Part shown: piece by piece, positions 7,468 to 17,247 of the stretch
Numbering within the stretch: position 1 is the stretch's first letter
Layout of the letters: every line of letters begins with the position of its first letter
Assembly: GCA_041739345.1 (NCBI GenBank)
Contig: JBGSNZ010000022.1
Coordinates: forward strand, 62,001 to 126,000
Direction of reading: 5' to 3'
DNA length: 64,000 bases
DNA from: DIGJ01 sp041739345
GTDB taxonomy: Bacteria > Bacillota > Clostridia > Lachnospirales > Lachnospiraceae
Translations under genes and position numbers: made by a program
The notes under the pieces: model-generated
The model's database searches: none
What the model was told of the DNA's origin: nothing
Seen by the model: only the letters and a program-made list of their open reading frames with translations

Positions 7468-9051
7468 ATGAAGAAGATATCTGTTATGATAGTTGATGAT
7501 GAGAAGCTGGTTTTAGAAGACCTGTTGACGATTATTGACTGGGATGAACTTGGATTTGAGATTGTAGCAACAGCAATGAATGGTAAGCAGGCCCTGAGTA
7601 AATATGAGCAATATCATCCGCAGGTAGTGTTTACGGACATTAAGATGCCTTTTATGGATGGCATAGAACTGATCAAGCACTTAAGAAAAATAGATGCAAA
7701 GGCACAGATTTTATTATTGACAGCATATGAGGACTTCTCTTATGCCAAAAGTGCGATTCAGTACGACATTTTGGATTATATTATTAAAAGTACAATTAAC
7801 AGTCAAACTTTTTTAAGTCTATTGAATAGAATTCGGATTGTAATAGATAATCAGGGAAAAGTTCTTGATATATTAAAGGGAAAGAGAATCGAGGATTACT
7901 TTGTAACAAATAGAGAATTAGATCAGATGGAAGATAAAGAATTGTTTACCACACCATATTGTTATCTGATAGTGGAACAGGATATGCCTATAAATATATC
8001 GGGAGACAACAGTATTGAGATGATTCGATATCAGAAAGCAGATGTTGCTACCATACTACTAGAAGGAGACCATGAAGGTTACGAGATTGTGGCATGTAGC
8101 AACACGCCGCGGGAACAGTTGATCTTATTATTTGATATACCAGGAACTTCCAAGGCAGTATTTAATCAGACGCTATTTGTATATGCCATGAATAAGAAAA
8201 TTCTCTTAAAAGAAAGATTAAATCTTGATTTTACCTTTTATATGGTGAGTAATAAGGTAAATCTGCTAGAATTGAAACGACTTTATTCGATATATAGCCA
8301 TTCTTTTTACGATAAGTACCTGATGGAGAAAAAGATGGTGATTGATTTTACTGATTATCGGAATCTTTCCGTATTGGATGCCGAGGAAGTATCACTTGAT
8401 ATGGAATACATGAGAAATCTTTTGGAGAAGTGGGATGAACAAGAATTAAAAGCTTATATAGAAATACTTTTTAGGGATATCTGTACATCTGGAAGTTATA
8501 AAAGTCTCTGTTCTGTTTCAAGAGAATTGTATGATTTGTTAAAACGAAATAATAAGCATTTGCCAGAGTATTCAAAGAAGTTAAACTTAAGTTTATCCGA
8601 TAACTGGAGAAATTGGCTGTCAGCAAAACTTTTGTATGAATGGTTCCTAGAGAATTTTTTGGATTTGATTCATGAAAAACAGAAAGAGGAGCAAAATAAA
8701 TTTTCAAAACCGGTCGTAAAGGCGATGGATTTCATTTTCCAAAACTATCCGAATGTTGAATTAGGAATTAATGATATTGCTGATTATGTGAATCTGAGCA
8801 CAGGACATTTATGCGTACTTTTTAAAAAGGAGACAGGAAAAACATTGAATAACTATATTTCGGAAGTGAGGATAGCGGAAGCAAAAAGACTTCTGGATGA
8901 GAAACAATTCAAAGTAAAAAAAATATCCGAAGCGGTTGGTTTTCAGTCAAGTCAGTATTTTAGTCAGGTCTTTTACAAATTGGTAGGAGTGACGCCAAAT
9001 GAATACCGGAAAGGAAAGAGACAGACGCAGGTTGTAGTTTCTGAGTGTTGA
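7468..9051 (+). CDS. AraC-type response regulator (YesN family)
   Basis: 527 residues. The receiver domain occupies about 1-120: the acidic pair at 10-11, the phosphoacceptor Asp57 in VVFTDIKMPFMDG, and LLLTAYEDF with a following DYIIKS lysine. A poorly conserved middle part of about 280 residues follows. Two AraC helix-turn-helix units end the protein (about 415-520), with INDIADYVNLSTGHLCVLFKK and KISEAVGFQSSQYFSQVFYK followed by GVTPNEYRK. Such regulators activate adjacent sugar-uptake genes. CAGGAGG precedes the ATG. It is 4 bases from its kinase gene and upstream of the nucleoside/sugar ABC operon, its likely target. Confidence 0.9.
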   Translation: MKKISVMIVDDEKLVLEDLLTIIDWDELGFEIVATAMNGKQALSKYEQYHPQVVFTDIKMPFMDGIELIKHLRKIDAKAQILLLTAYEDFSYAKSAIQYDILDYIIKSTINSQTFLSLLNRIRIVIDNQGKVLDILKGKRIEDYFVTNRELDQMEDKELFTTPYCYLIVEQDMPINISGDNSIEMIRYQKADVATILLEGDHEGYEIVACSNTPREQLILLFDIPGTSKAVFNQTLFVYAMNKKILLKERLNLDFTFYMVSNKVNLLELKRLYSIYSHSFYDKYLMEKKMVIDFTDYRNLSVLDAEEVSLDMEYMRNLLEKWDEQELKAYIEILFRDICTSGSYKSLCSVSRELYDLLKRNNKHLPEYSKKLNLSLSDNWRNWLSAKLLYEWFLENFLDLIHEKQKEEQNKFSKPVVKAMDFIFQNYPNVELGINDIADYVNLSTGHLCVLFKKETGKTLNNYISEVRIAEAKRLLDEKQFKVKKISEAVGFQSSQYFSQVFYKLVGVTPNEYRKGKRQTQVVVSEC

Positions 9052-9055
9052 AATA

Positions 9056-10792
9056 ATGAAAGAAAAATCTATGAAGCAAAAAATTGTTGGCAGAGTATTA
9101 CTAATAAGTGTGGTGACTTTTATCCTGTCACTGATTTTGTCATATTACATCTTTGTGCCTTCCATGAAAAAAAACGCGATTGAGAAAGCCGAAAAGATAG
9201 ATGCAGAGATTCTGCAGCAAATTGATACCACGAATTCCTTTATTAAAGATTATACTGAGAATCTGGCGCTGGCAGTTGAGAAAAATCCAGAAATTTTGAA
9301 TTATTTTTTTAATCCTACAAAACAGAATAAGCAGATAGCTTCCTTGAATCTGAATAATTTTATCAGCAATGAAGGATTAGCGCGATGCGTTATTATCTCG
9401 ACGGATGAGGTGCCTGAATTGGATTCTCTCAATAAGATTACCGAAGCAGATTATAAGGTGTTAGAGTCTTCCTGGTATGAAAAACTGCATAAATCGGCGT
9501 ACGGACGTGGATTTTCACCCGTTTACAAAGTAAAGCTAAACAAGACTACCTATTATACTGCAGCTTATTTGAAGAATTTTTATTATAGAAATCGCCGTTT
9601 TACTTATGTGGTATTCTATAATCTAAATAATTTACTCTATGATACAAAGGTGACTTCTAATAAGATGCTAGACTTTTGCGCTCTAATGGATACGGATAAC
9701 AATGCCTTTTATACAATGGGTAATGATAAATGGAAGGAAGTCACACTTAGGGGTGACAGACAGTTAAACCCAAATGGTATTCAAAATGCAAAATATGGTA
9801 TTCGTTTTACAAAGACTTCTGTTGACAGCAAATGGTGTGTGGTTTCTTTTCTTTCGAATGCAAGTATTTTTAATTCGTTTGCCAGATATGTAATAGGAGT
9901 AGCGCTAGTGCTGTTACTATTGATAATACTGCTGTTAATATTTCTGTTCTATACACTAAATAATATCATTAATCCGATTACGTGTCTGTCGCATAGCATG
10001 CAAGAGATAGCACAGGGAAATCTGAACTGTCAGGTTATCATTACTTCCGATGATGAAATTGGAAGACTCGGTGACTCGTTTAATAAGATGACATATGACT
10101 TGAAGCACAGTGTGGAAATTATTGCAGAGAAGGAACGAATGGAAAACCAGGCAAAATTCAGCCTGCTTGTTAGCCAGATTGACCCGCATTTTATTTATAA
10201 TACAATCAACAGCATCAATTATCTGGCCAGAAAAAAGCGCTGTGATGACGTGATAACTGTGAACTCTGCTCTGATTTATATATTGAAAGACAGACTTCGA
10301 GTGAATGATATTCAGATTGCGGATACGATTGCCAATGAGATTAAAGTCATCAATCAGTATATAGAAATTCAAAGATTCATGTATGAAGGTGATTTGCAGT
10401 TACACTGGCAGGTTGATGAAGAGCTTTTGACAGAACAGATTCCTAAGAACATGATTCAGCCGTTGGTGGAAAATGCTCTGTTTCATGGACTCATCGATGA
10501 AGAAAGTGGAGATGTGTCTGGTGTCATTGAAATAAGTGTAGAACAGATAGACGTTGATATTATCGTGAAAGTAAAGGATGACGGCCAGGGCATGAATACG
10601 GAAAAACTGCATCAAGTGCAGGAAGAAGAATATACACCGGATGACCGTGGAAAAAAAGTTGGATTATCAAATATCAGAGGAAGGTTATATTATCTCTATG
10701 GTGATACGAACTGCCTGAAGATTGAAAGTGAACCACATAAAGGGACATGTATAACATTAACATTAGGAAAAGAGTTTTTGAAGAAATATTAG
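9056..10792 (+). CDS. Sensor histidine kinase of the YesM type
   Basis: 578 residues. A membrane helix at about 14-34, an extracellular sensor of about 240 residues, a second helix at about 278-305 and a HAMP linker (NIINPITCLSHSMQEIAQGNL) lead into a His_kinase domain with the phosphoacceptor in SQIDPHFIYNTINSINYLA (about residue 375). A HATPase domain follows, with the N box in NMIQPLVENALFHGL, DDGQGM, and GLSNIRGRL. It would sense an extracellular solute, perhaps through the adjacent binding lipoprotein, and phosphorylate the AraC-type regulator. The ribosome binding site is weak, so translation may be coupled to the upstream gene; an alternative ATG is at 9071. Confidence 0.9.
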   Translation: MKEKSMKQKIVGRVLLISVVTFILSLILSYYIFVPSMKKNAIEKAEKIDAEILQQIDTTNSFIKDYTENLALAVEKNPEILNYFFNPTKQNKQIASLNLNNFISNEGLARCVIISTDEVPELDSLNKITEADYKVLESSWYEKLHKSAYGRGFSPVYKVKLNKTTYYTAAYLKNFYYRNRRFTYVVFYNLNNLLYDTKVTSNKMLDFCALMDTDNNAFYTMGNDKWKEVTLRGDRQLNPNGIQNAKYGIRFTKTSVDSKWCVVSFLSNASIFNSFARYVIGVALVLLLLIILLLIFLFYTLNNIINPITCLSHSMQEIAQGNLNCQVIITSDDEIGRLGDSFNKMTYDLKHSVEIIAEKERMENQAKFSLLVSQIDPHFIYNTINSINYLARKKRCDDVITVNSALIYILKDRLRVNDIQIADTIANEIKVINQYIEIQRFMYEGDLQLHWQVDEELLTEQIPKNMIQPLVENALFHGLIDEESGDVSGVIEISVEQIDVDIIVKVKDDGQGMNTEKLHQVQEEEYTPDDRGKKVGLSNIRGRLYYLYGDTNCLKIESEPHKGTCITLTLGKEFLKKY

Positions 10793-10803
10793 TAAAATTA
10801 TAC

Positions 10804-10843
10804 AATAGCCGTATCCATAATTTGTGATACGGCTATTATTTTA
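10804..10843 (+). terminator. Terminator after the two-component genes
   Basis: AATAGCCGTATC (10804-10815) and GATACGGCTATT (10826-10837) form a 12-bp stem with a 10-base loop, then a T-rich tail. It separates the regulatory pair from the ABC operon. Confidence 0.8.
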
Positions 10844-10967
10844 TTCAAAAATCGAACAAAATCTAAAGATTTTATGGTTGTTTTGAACGATGCAAACAGA
10901 TAGAATGAGAGCATCAAAGCAAGGAATGCATTCAGTGGAGACAGTTTGGTAGGAAGTTAATAATGAG

Positions 10968-12470
10968 GTGTCTATGAAAAACGAATACTTATTTATAACA
11001 AAAAAAGTCAATAAGTCATTTGGCTCAACACGAGCATTAGTGGATTTTGATATTACAATTAAGGGAGGCGAGATAAGAGGACTTATTGGTGAGAATGGTT
11101 CTGGAAAATCTACATTTTCATCAATATGTGCAGGTATTCAGAAATCGGATAGTGGGGTAATGTACTTAGATGGTAAAGAGTACAAACCAACCGGAACGCT
11201 GGATGCCATGAATCATGGTGTGAGTATGGTAGTACAGGAACAGGGAACGATCAGCAAGATTACGGTAGCTGCAAATATTTTCTTTGGCAAAGAAGCACAA
11301 TTTGTAAAATGTGGTGTTTTGAATGTGAAGAAAATGAATATGGAAGCAAAGAAGATACTGGAAGTGATTGGTGCAGAACATATAAAGCCACTGAAAATGA
11401 TTGATTCGTTAACTTTTGAAGACAGGAAACTGGTTGAATTGGCTAGATCATGGTATACATCACCGAAAATTTGGATCATAGATGAAACTACCACGGCGTT
11501 AACGGTAAATGGTCGTGATATCTTGTACAATTTGATGCACAAATTGCGAGATCAGGGAGGCTCCGTATTATTTATATCCCATGATATAGACGAGATTATA
11601 AAGATGTGTGATTCTGTGACAATACTTAGAGATGGAGTGCTGACTGCCAATCTGGAGAAAGCCGATTTTGATGAAAATAAGATAAAACAACTTATGATTG
11701 GAAGAGATATATCGGGGCATTATTACAGAGAGGATGAGGTGGGAAATTATAGTGATTCTGTGGTGCTTGAGACGAAACAGATTAACGATGGAATCCTCAA
11801 AAATGTATCAATTGCATTGCATAAGGGTGAAATTCTTGGTGTAGGCGGATTAAGTAATTGTGGTATGCATGAGTTGGGAAAGGTTTTATTTGGATTGATA
11901 AAGCCTGAAAATGGAAAGGTCTTAAAGGATGGAAATCAGGAAGTGAAAAGCGCAGCGTGGGCAGTGGAACATGAAATTGCATATGTGTCCAAGAATAGAG
12001 ATAAGGAGTCTATGATAACGTTTTGCAGCATTAAAGATAATATCTGTCTTCCTTCGCTTTCGAAACTGGCCCGGTACTTTCTAATCAGTAAAAAGAGCGA
12101 AAAAACCTTGGCGCAGACATGGAGTAAGAATTTGGAGGTAAAAACTGATTCCATAAGCCGGTATTGTAATACTTTAAGTGGTGGAAATAAGCAAAAAGTG
12201 GTATTAGCGAAGTGGCTTGGTAAAGGTTCAGAAATTATGATACTTGATTGTCCAACTAGAGGGATTGATATCGGAACAAAGGCTTCAATTTATGGATTGA
12301 TTGAGAAACTGAAAAAGGATGGAAAGTCGATTGTCCTGATTTCAGAAGAACTTTCGGAACTGATTGGAATGAGCGACAGAATTGTGATAATGAAAGATGG
12401 TATCGTTGCTGGTGAGTTTATGCGGGATGAAGGCATGACAGAAGCAAAACTAATCCAAAAAATGATTTGA
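10968..12470 (+). CDS. Sugar/nucleoside ABC transporter, double ATPase subunit (RbsA/MglA type)
   Basis: 500 residues with two nucleotide-binding halves. The first has Walker A GENGSGKST near residue 40. Its signature region is degenerate: DRKLVELAR stands where LSGGQ-type residues are expected. The second half has a degenerate Walker A (GVGGLSNCGMHELGK) but a good LSGGNKQKVVLAKWL signature near 405. This asymmetry is normal for carbohydrate-uptake transporter-2 ATPases. It energises import with the two permeases and the lipoprotein that follow. A GTG at 10968 and an ATG at 10974 are both possible starts; AGGAAG at 10951 suits the GTG. With the nucleoside hydrolase at the end of the operon, nucleosides are the most likely cargo. 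Confidence 0.88.
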   Translation: MSMKNEYLFITKKVNKSFGSTRALVDFDITIKGGEIRGLIGENGSGKSTFSSICAGIQKSDSGVMYLDGKEYKPTGTLDAMNHGVSMVVQEQGTISKITVAANIFFGKEAQFVKCGVLNVKKMNMEAKKILEVIGAEHIKPLKMIDSLTFEDRKLVELARSWYTSPKIWIIDETTTALTVNGRDILYNLMHKLRDQGGSVLFISHDIDEIIKMCDSVTILRDGVLTANLEKADFDENKIKQLMIGRDISGHYYREDEVGNYSDSVVLETKQINDGILKNVSIALHKGEILGVGGLSNCGMHELGKVLFGLIKPENGKVLKDGNQEVKSAAWAVEHEIAYVSKNRDKESMITFCSIKDNICLPSLSKLARYFLISKKSEKTLAQTWSKNLEVKTDSISRYCNTLSGGNKQKVVLAKWLGKGSEIMILDCPTRGIDIGTKASIYGLIEKLKKDGKSIVLISEELSELIGMSDRIVIMKDGIVAGEFMRDEGMTEAKLIQKMI

Positions 12471-12476
12471 GGAAAG

Positions 12477-13406
12477 ATGGATATGATGAAAATAAAAAAT
12501 TTTGCAAGAAATAATTTCTCATTAATTGGCTTGATACTGGTTATTGTGGTTTTTGAGATACTCACGCAGGGTAGATTATTAAGTTCTAGGAACTATATGA
12601 ATATTTTCAATAACTTATTTAGTATCGGTCTTGGCTCTGTTGGTGTAATGTTTCTCATGTCACTGGGTGAGTTAGATTTATCGGTTGGTGCAATACTTGG
12701 ATTTTCGGCTGCTATGGGTGCGTTTGCATCAAATATAAGCTTGGGTCTGATATTACCGGTAGCGATACTGACAGGAGTGATAGCAGGAACCTTAAATGGT
12801 ATTTTTATATCACGCCTACATGTGGAATCTTTCATAGGAACATTAGCTGTGTCCTTTGTCTTAAGAGGAACATCTACTTGGCTTTTAAATGGTTCAGCAG
12901 GTATTCCCGTAGAAATGCGAGTATTTGATAAAGACATCGTGAAAATTTCGGTGTTTCTAGTGGTAATAATAGTTTTCTATATTTTATTTGAATATACAAG
13001 CTATGGAAAAAATTGCAGAACGATTGGAGCATCTGCGGAAGCTGCAAGACAATCTGGGGTTAATGTGGAAAGGGTTCGGACTCTGGCATTTGTGATTTCT
13101 GGTTTGCTCTGTGGATTAGCAGGATTCTTTAGTTTGGTGCGTACTTGTACCGCTTCTTCTAAAACGGGAAATGCATTTGAATTTGATGTGCTTTTAGCGG
13201 TATTAATTGGAGGCATGCCATTATCAGGAGGATGGGCAGTGAAATTTAGAGCAGCTGTGGTTGGTAGTATCGCAATGGCAGCTATGTATAGCGGGATGTC
13301 CTTACTTGGAATTGACGGTTTAAAACAACAGGTCATACAGGGAATTATACTAATCATTGTGGTGGTAATTTCTTTTGATCGAAAAAATACAGTTGTAATC
13401 AAATAA
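12477..13406 (+). CDS. ABC importer permease, RbsC/BPD_transp_2 family (first)
   Basis: 309 residues, eight to ten hydrophobic helices. Family landmarks: GVMFLMSLGELDLSVGAILGFSAA near residue 60, GTLNGIFISRLHVESFIGTLAV near 105, GASAEAARQSGVNVERVRTLAF near 185 (coupling-helix region), and a terminal LLAVLIGGMPLSGG segment. It pairs with the double ATPase 6 bases upstream. A second, unlike permease of the same superfamily follows the binding protein, so the membrane part is probably a heterodimer, as in nucleoside importers of the NupPQ/YufPQ type. Confidence 0.88.
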   Translation: MDMMKIKNFARNNFSLIGLILVIVVFEILTQGRLLSSRNYMNIFNNLFSIGLGSVGVMFLMSLGELDLSVGAILGFSAAMGAFASNISLGLILPVAILTGVIAGTLNGIFISRLHVESFIGTLAVSFVLRGTSTWLLNGSAGIPVEMRVFDKDIVKISVFLVVIIVFYILFEYTSYGKNCRTIGASAEAARQSGVNVERVRTLAFVISGLLCGLAGFFSLVRTCTASSKTGNAFEFDVLLAVLIGGMPLSGGWAVKFRAAVVGSIAMAAMYSGMSLLGIDGLKQQVIQGIILIIVVVISFDRKNTVVIK

Positions 13407-13485
13407 TAGAAGATTTCTTTGGATTGAATGAAATAAAGCATTTAAGCTACAAAATAAAATCTTTAAAAAAATGGAGGAAATAACT

Positions 13486-14691
13486 ATGAAAAAGGTATTA
13501 GCAGTAATCTTATCAATTGTAATGGTCACAAGTATGCTGACTGGCTGTGGAAGCCAAACAAAAGAGAATGAGGCAGGCAAAGGAACCAAAGAAGCGGATG
13601 CTGTGGCAGAAGATGTTGCAGCAAATAAAACAGGAGACCCAGAACCATTTACAATTGGTTTCCCATGGCTGACATCTTCAACAGACCCAACATTTGTATC
13701 GATTGTAACAAATGTAAAAGCTGCAGTAGAAGCTGCAGGAGGAGAACTTGTAGTAGTAGAATGTGATTTGACAGCAGAAGACCTGATTAATAACATTTCT
13801 GATTTAATCAGCCGTGGCGTTGATGGTATTATATTCATGCCAGCTTCCGATTCTATGCTGCCAACTGTTGATCAGATGTGCTCGGAGGCAGGAGTTTATT
13901 ATTCAACCATGTTCCGTACAATCAATGATCAAGATATTCGTGATCAAATCTATGCATCGGAGTATTTTGCAGGTGGTTGCAATGAAGATGATGAAGAATG
14001 TGCTTATAACATTACCAAATCAATGTCAGATATGGGAGTTAAAAACCTTTGTGTAATTAATATCGCAAAAGGTGATGCATCCTCCGATTTACGCGATAAA
14101 GGTGTTGATAGAGCGGTAGAAGAAACAGGAATTAATCTCTTAAATACTACTTATGGTATTACTGTGCAGACTGATATGACTAAGACAATTGAAAGTTATA
14201 TCGCAGCATATCCTGAACTAGATGGCATTCTGCTAGCAGGCACATATTGTGATGCTGCGCTTCCTACAATTGAGAAGGCACTTTCTGATCATAATATAGC
14301 TGGAGAAATAAAAATAGGTAGAATTGATTTTGACTCTACAATGGGGGAATATCTGGCTGATGGTTCCTTTCATATCGCTTATGGCGGACAGCAGCAGATT
14401 GATCCATTATTTTCAACTGTTATTCTGGTAAATAAGGTAATTGCTACTCCAATCGTTGAAGATGGTCCATTTATCCTGATAACTGATTATCTGGAATTAA
14501 CAACAAGTGAGGAAGCAGACAATTTCATGACATACTTCCTTGGTAAGAATGCAGTTTTAACTTCTGAAGAAATCAAAGACAGCTTGATTAAATTTTATGA
14601 TTCAAGTATAAATGAAGATACGTTCAAACAAGCTGTAACCGATTTTACAATTGCAGATGTAGTTAAAAGACATACAGGTATGGAAGAGTAA
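13486..14691 (+). CDS. Sugar/nucleoside-binding lipoprotein of the ABC importer
   Basis: 401 residues from the ATG at 13486; the earlier in-frame ATG at 13471 lies inside the ATGGAGG ribosome binding site. A signal peptide ends in a MLTGC lipobox, with Cys about residue 21. After an acidic low-complexity linker, the mature part is a Peripla_BP_4-like two-lobed binding fold: TIGFPWLTSSTDPTFVSIV, DLISRGVDGIIFMPASDSM and LDGILLAGTYCDAALPTIEKAL are typical of ribose-type binding proteins. It captures the cargo outside the membrane and may present it to the YesM-type sensor. Confidence 0.85.
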   Translation: MKKVLAVILSIVMVTSMLTGCGSQTKENEAGKGTKEADAVAEDVAANKTGDPEPFTIGFPWLTSSTDPTFVSIVTNVKAAVEAAGGELVVVECDLTAEDLINNISDLISRGVDGIIFMPASDSMLPTVDQMCSEAGVYYSTMFRTINDQDIRDQIYASEYFAGGCNEDDEECAYNITKSMSDMGVKNLCVINIAKGDASSDLRDKGVDRAVEETGINLLNTTYGITVQTDMTKTIESYIAAYPELDGILLAGTYCDAALPTIEKALSDHNIAGEIKIGRIDFDSTMGEYLADGSFHIAYGGQQQIDPLFSTVILVNKVIATPIVEDGPFILITDYLELTTSEEADNFMTYFLGKNAVLTSEEIKDSLIKFYDSSINEDTFKQAVTDFTIADVVKRHTGMEE

Positions 14692-14830
14692 TATATGGTA
14701 AAGTAACCCGTATTTCGAGTAAAGTGACTTGTTGATAAAAGATGCTTTATTCGAAATATTTATCAATGCAGCAATTATGGTCGTATAACCTTCTGCTGTG
14801 CCAATAAAGAAGTAAGGATTAGATGGTAAG
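14692..14830 (+). other. Intercistronic spacer with long hairpin
   Basis: TATTTCGAGTAAAG (14711-14724) faces CTTTATTCGAAATA (14745-14758); 13 of 14 positions pair. There is no strong T-run. Lying between binding-protein and second-permease genes, it may lower permease expression or protect the upstream mRNA. Confidence 0.5.
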
Positions 14831-15817
14831 ATGAAAAATATATTACTTAAAAGTGTAAAAACTCTAATGCTACCAGTGATTGTATATTGTATATTTTTAG
14901 TTATCTGTTTTGAACGTTTTAGCAATCCCAACTGCTTGTATACAATTATTCTACAGTCTATCATACCAACTATAACTGCTTACGCTTATGCGTTTATCTT
15001 TATGAGCGGTTTGTTTGATTTTACCATTGGGGCACGAATTATTATCAGTGGCCTGGTGGGAGGAATATTATCATCCCAATACGGAATGGCTGGTTTAATC
15101 ATCGGAACCTTTGTGACAAGTTTATTGATAGCAGCAGTTACAGGATTATTGAACTGGACATGTAAAATACCGTCACTGATTCTCACTATGGCACTGACCA
15201 TGATTTATGAGATTCTAGGGAAGGAAATTGCTGGAAAATTTAGCTTCATAAGTATTGATAATAAGTATGCAGTATTAGGTGCTGCACCATATATTATTGT
15301 CGTGCTTTTGATATCAGCAGTTATTTTCTACTTCATATTTAACTTTACAAAGTTCAGTTATCATATGCGGGCAATAGGAAGTAATGAAGTTGTTTCAAAA
15401 AACGCAGGTGTCCAGACACAGGTTGTGAAGCTGATGTGTTTTGTAGTAGGCAGTATTTTCGTGGCAATATCAGCAATACTGACTATCAGTCAATCAGGCT
15501 CCATGGGAGCACAGACGAACCTTGGTAGTGCTACTTTATTGTTTAAACCACTGATGGGAATTATCATTGCAGTTGTACTGCAGTCAACTTGTGATATGAC
15601 AATTGGTATTTTTATTAGTCAGCTTACATTAAATACAATTTTCATTGGTTTGATAGCAACGGGCTTTCCGGATACTTTTCAAAATATCGTGCTTGGTTTC
15701 TTCCTATTAATAGTTATGGTTCTATCCAATAATATTGGGACGATACGTATTGTTATCTTAAAGAAAAATATATTCCGAGGAGGTATGGATAATGAAATTT
15801 CCGAGTATTCCAAATGA
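14831..15817 (+). CDS. ABC importer permease, RbsC/BPD_transp_2 family (second)
   Basis: 328 residues, hydrophobic throughout with about ten helices. FIFMSGLFDFTIGARIIISGLVGG near residue 56 corresponds to the SLGELDLSVGA region of the first permease, and MRAIGSNEVVSKNAGVQTQVVKLM near 180 to its coupling helix. Identity to the first permease is low, so this is not a recent duplication. The gene runs 26 bases into the nucleoside hydrolase gene, indicating translational coupling. Confidence 0.83.
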   Translation: MKNILLKSVKTLMLPVIVYCIFLVICFERFSNPNCLYTIILQSIIPTITAYAYAFIFMSGLFDFTIGARIIISGLVGGILSSQYGMAGLIIGTFVTSLLIAAVTGLLNWTCKIPSLILTMALTMIYEILGKEIAGKFSFISIDNKYAVLGAAPYIIVVLLISAVIFYFIFNFTKFSYHMRAIGSNEVVSKNAGVQTQVVKLMCFVVGSIFVAISAILTISQSGSMGAQTNLGSATLLFKPLMGIIIAVVLQSTCDMTIGIFISQLTLNTIFIGLIATGFPDTFQNIVLGFFLLIVMVLSNNIGTIRIVILKKNIFRGGMDNEISEYSK

Positions 15818-16841
15818 AGAGAGAATAAAACGCCTTACACCACATGGTGGAAAGGTACGAATGGTTCTGGATACGGATACATATAATGAGGTGGATGATC
15901 AGTTTGCCTTATCGTATGCACTTTTGTCTCCTGAGAGACTAGATGTGGAGGCTGTTTATGCAGCACCATTCTCCTCAGCGTTTTTCAGTAATCTACTTAA
16001 TATGGATGGCGTAGCAATTCCTATGACCAATGATTTACAAAAGGGGCTAGAGCTTAGCTATCAGGAAATCAAAAAGATTTATGGCCTGATAGGTAAATCT
16101 TCGGAAGAAAAGGTTTTCAGAGGCTCTAACAGTTACATGAAGAAGGCAGGAGAGCCGATTGAAAGCGATGCTGCAAGGGATTTAGTTAAACGTGCTATGT
16201 CCAGTGATGAGATACTTTATGTTGTAGCAATCGGCGCAATTACAAATATAGCTTCTGCGATTTTAATGGAACCAGAAATTATCAATAAAATTGTTATAGT
16301 GTGGTTGTCGGGCCAGCCGCTGTATTGGCCGCATGCAGTTGAATTTAATCTCGGTCAGGATGTGCTGGCCTCTCAGACAATTTTAGATAGTGGTGTACCA
16401 CTGGTACTAATGCCTTGCATTTCGGTTGCTTCTCATTTAGTAACGACCGCAGCTGAGCTCAATGAGAATCTGAATGGCAAGAGTACAATCGGATCGTACT
16501 TATCAGATATAGCAATTAGCCAGTTAAATCAAGAGTCAGCAAACAATATGCTGTCACTACTAAAAGATACCTATCTCAAAGGTGTGGATGATTATGATTT
16601 GAGTGCTCTTGATCCGGCACCTTTCAAAGCGATGGCACCATCCAGAATCATCTGGGATATATCAACCATCGGTTATATGATTAATCCAAACTGGTGTCCA
16701 TCGTCTCTAGTACCTACACCATATTTGACCGACAATTTGACATGGAAACAGGATTTGAAAAGACCCCTAATGCGAATATGTCATTTTGTATATAGGGATG
16801 GAATCTTTGGAGATATGTTTGATAAGCTAAGTAAAGCATAA
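15792..16841 (+). CDS. Inosine/uridine-preferring nucleoside hydrolase family protein
   Basis: 349 residues; GAGGAGGT precedes the ATG. The N-terminal metal-binding motif reads VLDTDTYNEVDDQFALSYAL (about residues 24-43), the variant DTDTxNExDD form of the usual DTDPGxDD. Further landmarks are YVVAIGAITNIASAIL (about 145) and IVWLSGQP, and an Asn-containing FNLGQDVLAS segment near residue 188. Such enzymes cleave N-glycosidic bonds of ribonucleosides using calcium. It has no signal peptide, so it acts in the cytoplasm on imported nucleosides, which gives the transporter its probable substrate. Confidence 0.85.
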   Translation: MKFPSIPNEERIKRLTPHGGKVRMVLDTDTYNEVDDQFALSYALLSPERLDVEAVYAAPFSSAFFSNLLNMDGVAIPMTNDLQKGLELSYQEIKKIYGLIGKSSEEKVFRGSNSYMKKAGEPIESDAARDLVKRAMSSDEILYVVAIGAITNIASAILMEPEIINKIVIVWLSGQPLYWPHAVEFNLGQDVLASQTILDSGVPLVLMPCISVASHLVTTAAELNENLNGKSTIGSYLSDIAISQLNQESANNMLSLLKDTYLKGVDDYDLSALDPAPFKAMAPSRIIWDISTIGYMINPNWCPSSLVPTPYLTDNLTWKQDLKRPLMRICHFVYRDGIFGDMFDKLSKA

Positions 16842-16856
16842 GAATCATATATAAAA

Positions 16857-16920
16857 TTAGCCATTTGGCTAATAACATCTGAAATAAAAATTCCTTATAC
16901 TTATGTGTAGGGAATTTTTT
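16857..16920 (+). terminator. Terminator pair after the nucleoside operon
   Basis: A short hairpin TTAGCC-ATTT-GGCTAA (16857-16872) is followed by AAAAATTCC (16886-16894) pairing with GGAATTTTT (16911-16919), ending in a T-run. Confidence 0.65.
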
Positions 16921-17160
16921 GATGGAGGTGAAATTGTGCGTTGTTGCATATACAACTGGTTAACGGTACTTAAATATTAAAAGAGGAACAAGACGACTGA
17001 ACCGTTGCAAATGTTTTGCTGATGAGTCTGCTGTTTGCAGAGTACATTTGAAAGCAGAAGATAAAAAATAGATTCTTAATTAAAATTCTTTCTACGCATT
17101 TTGTCCGCATACGTTCTTTGAGCGAATGAGTTGGAATTCATAAAATTTCATTTTACTTCT
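16921..17160. other. Non-coding spacer
   Basis: No credible gene. A GGAGGTGAAATTGTG start-like context at 16923-16937 opens a frame of only 14 codons, and GTTGTTGCATATACAAC nearby is a dyad of the kind bound by MarR-family regulators. This may be the remains of a lost regulator gene; the evidence is weak. Confidence 0.3.
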
Positions 17161-17189
17161 TTGATTTTATCTAAGATTTGTTTTATAAT
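17161..17189 (+). promoter_or_regulatory. Promoter of the DUF4317 gene
   Basis: TTGATT (17161-17166) and TATAAT (17184-17189) with a 17-base spacer, 58 bases before the start codon. Confidence 0.65.
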
Positions 17190-17247
17190 AAGAAACTAGG
17201 CTCGCTTATTTTTCTTATATAACACGAATAAATTATGGAGGTAAGGT

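Noticed and set aside
16923..16981. Small gene with GGAGGT and GTG start
   Set aside because: Only 14 codons and no conserved context; kept as a spacer note only.
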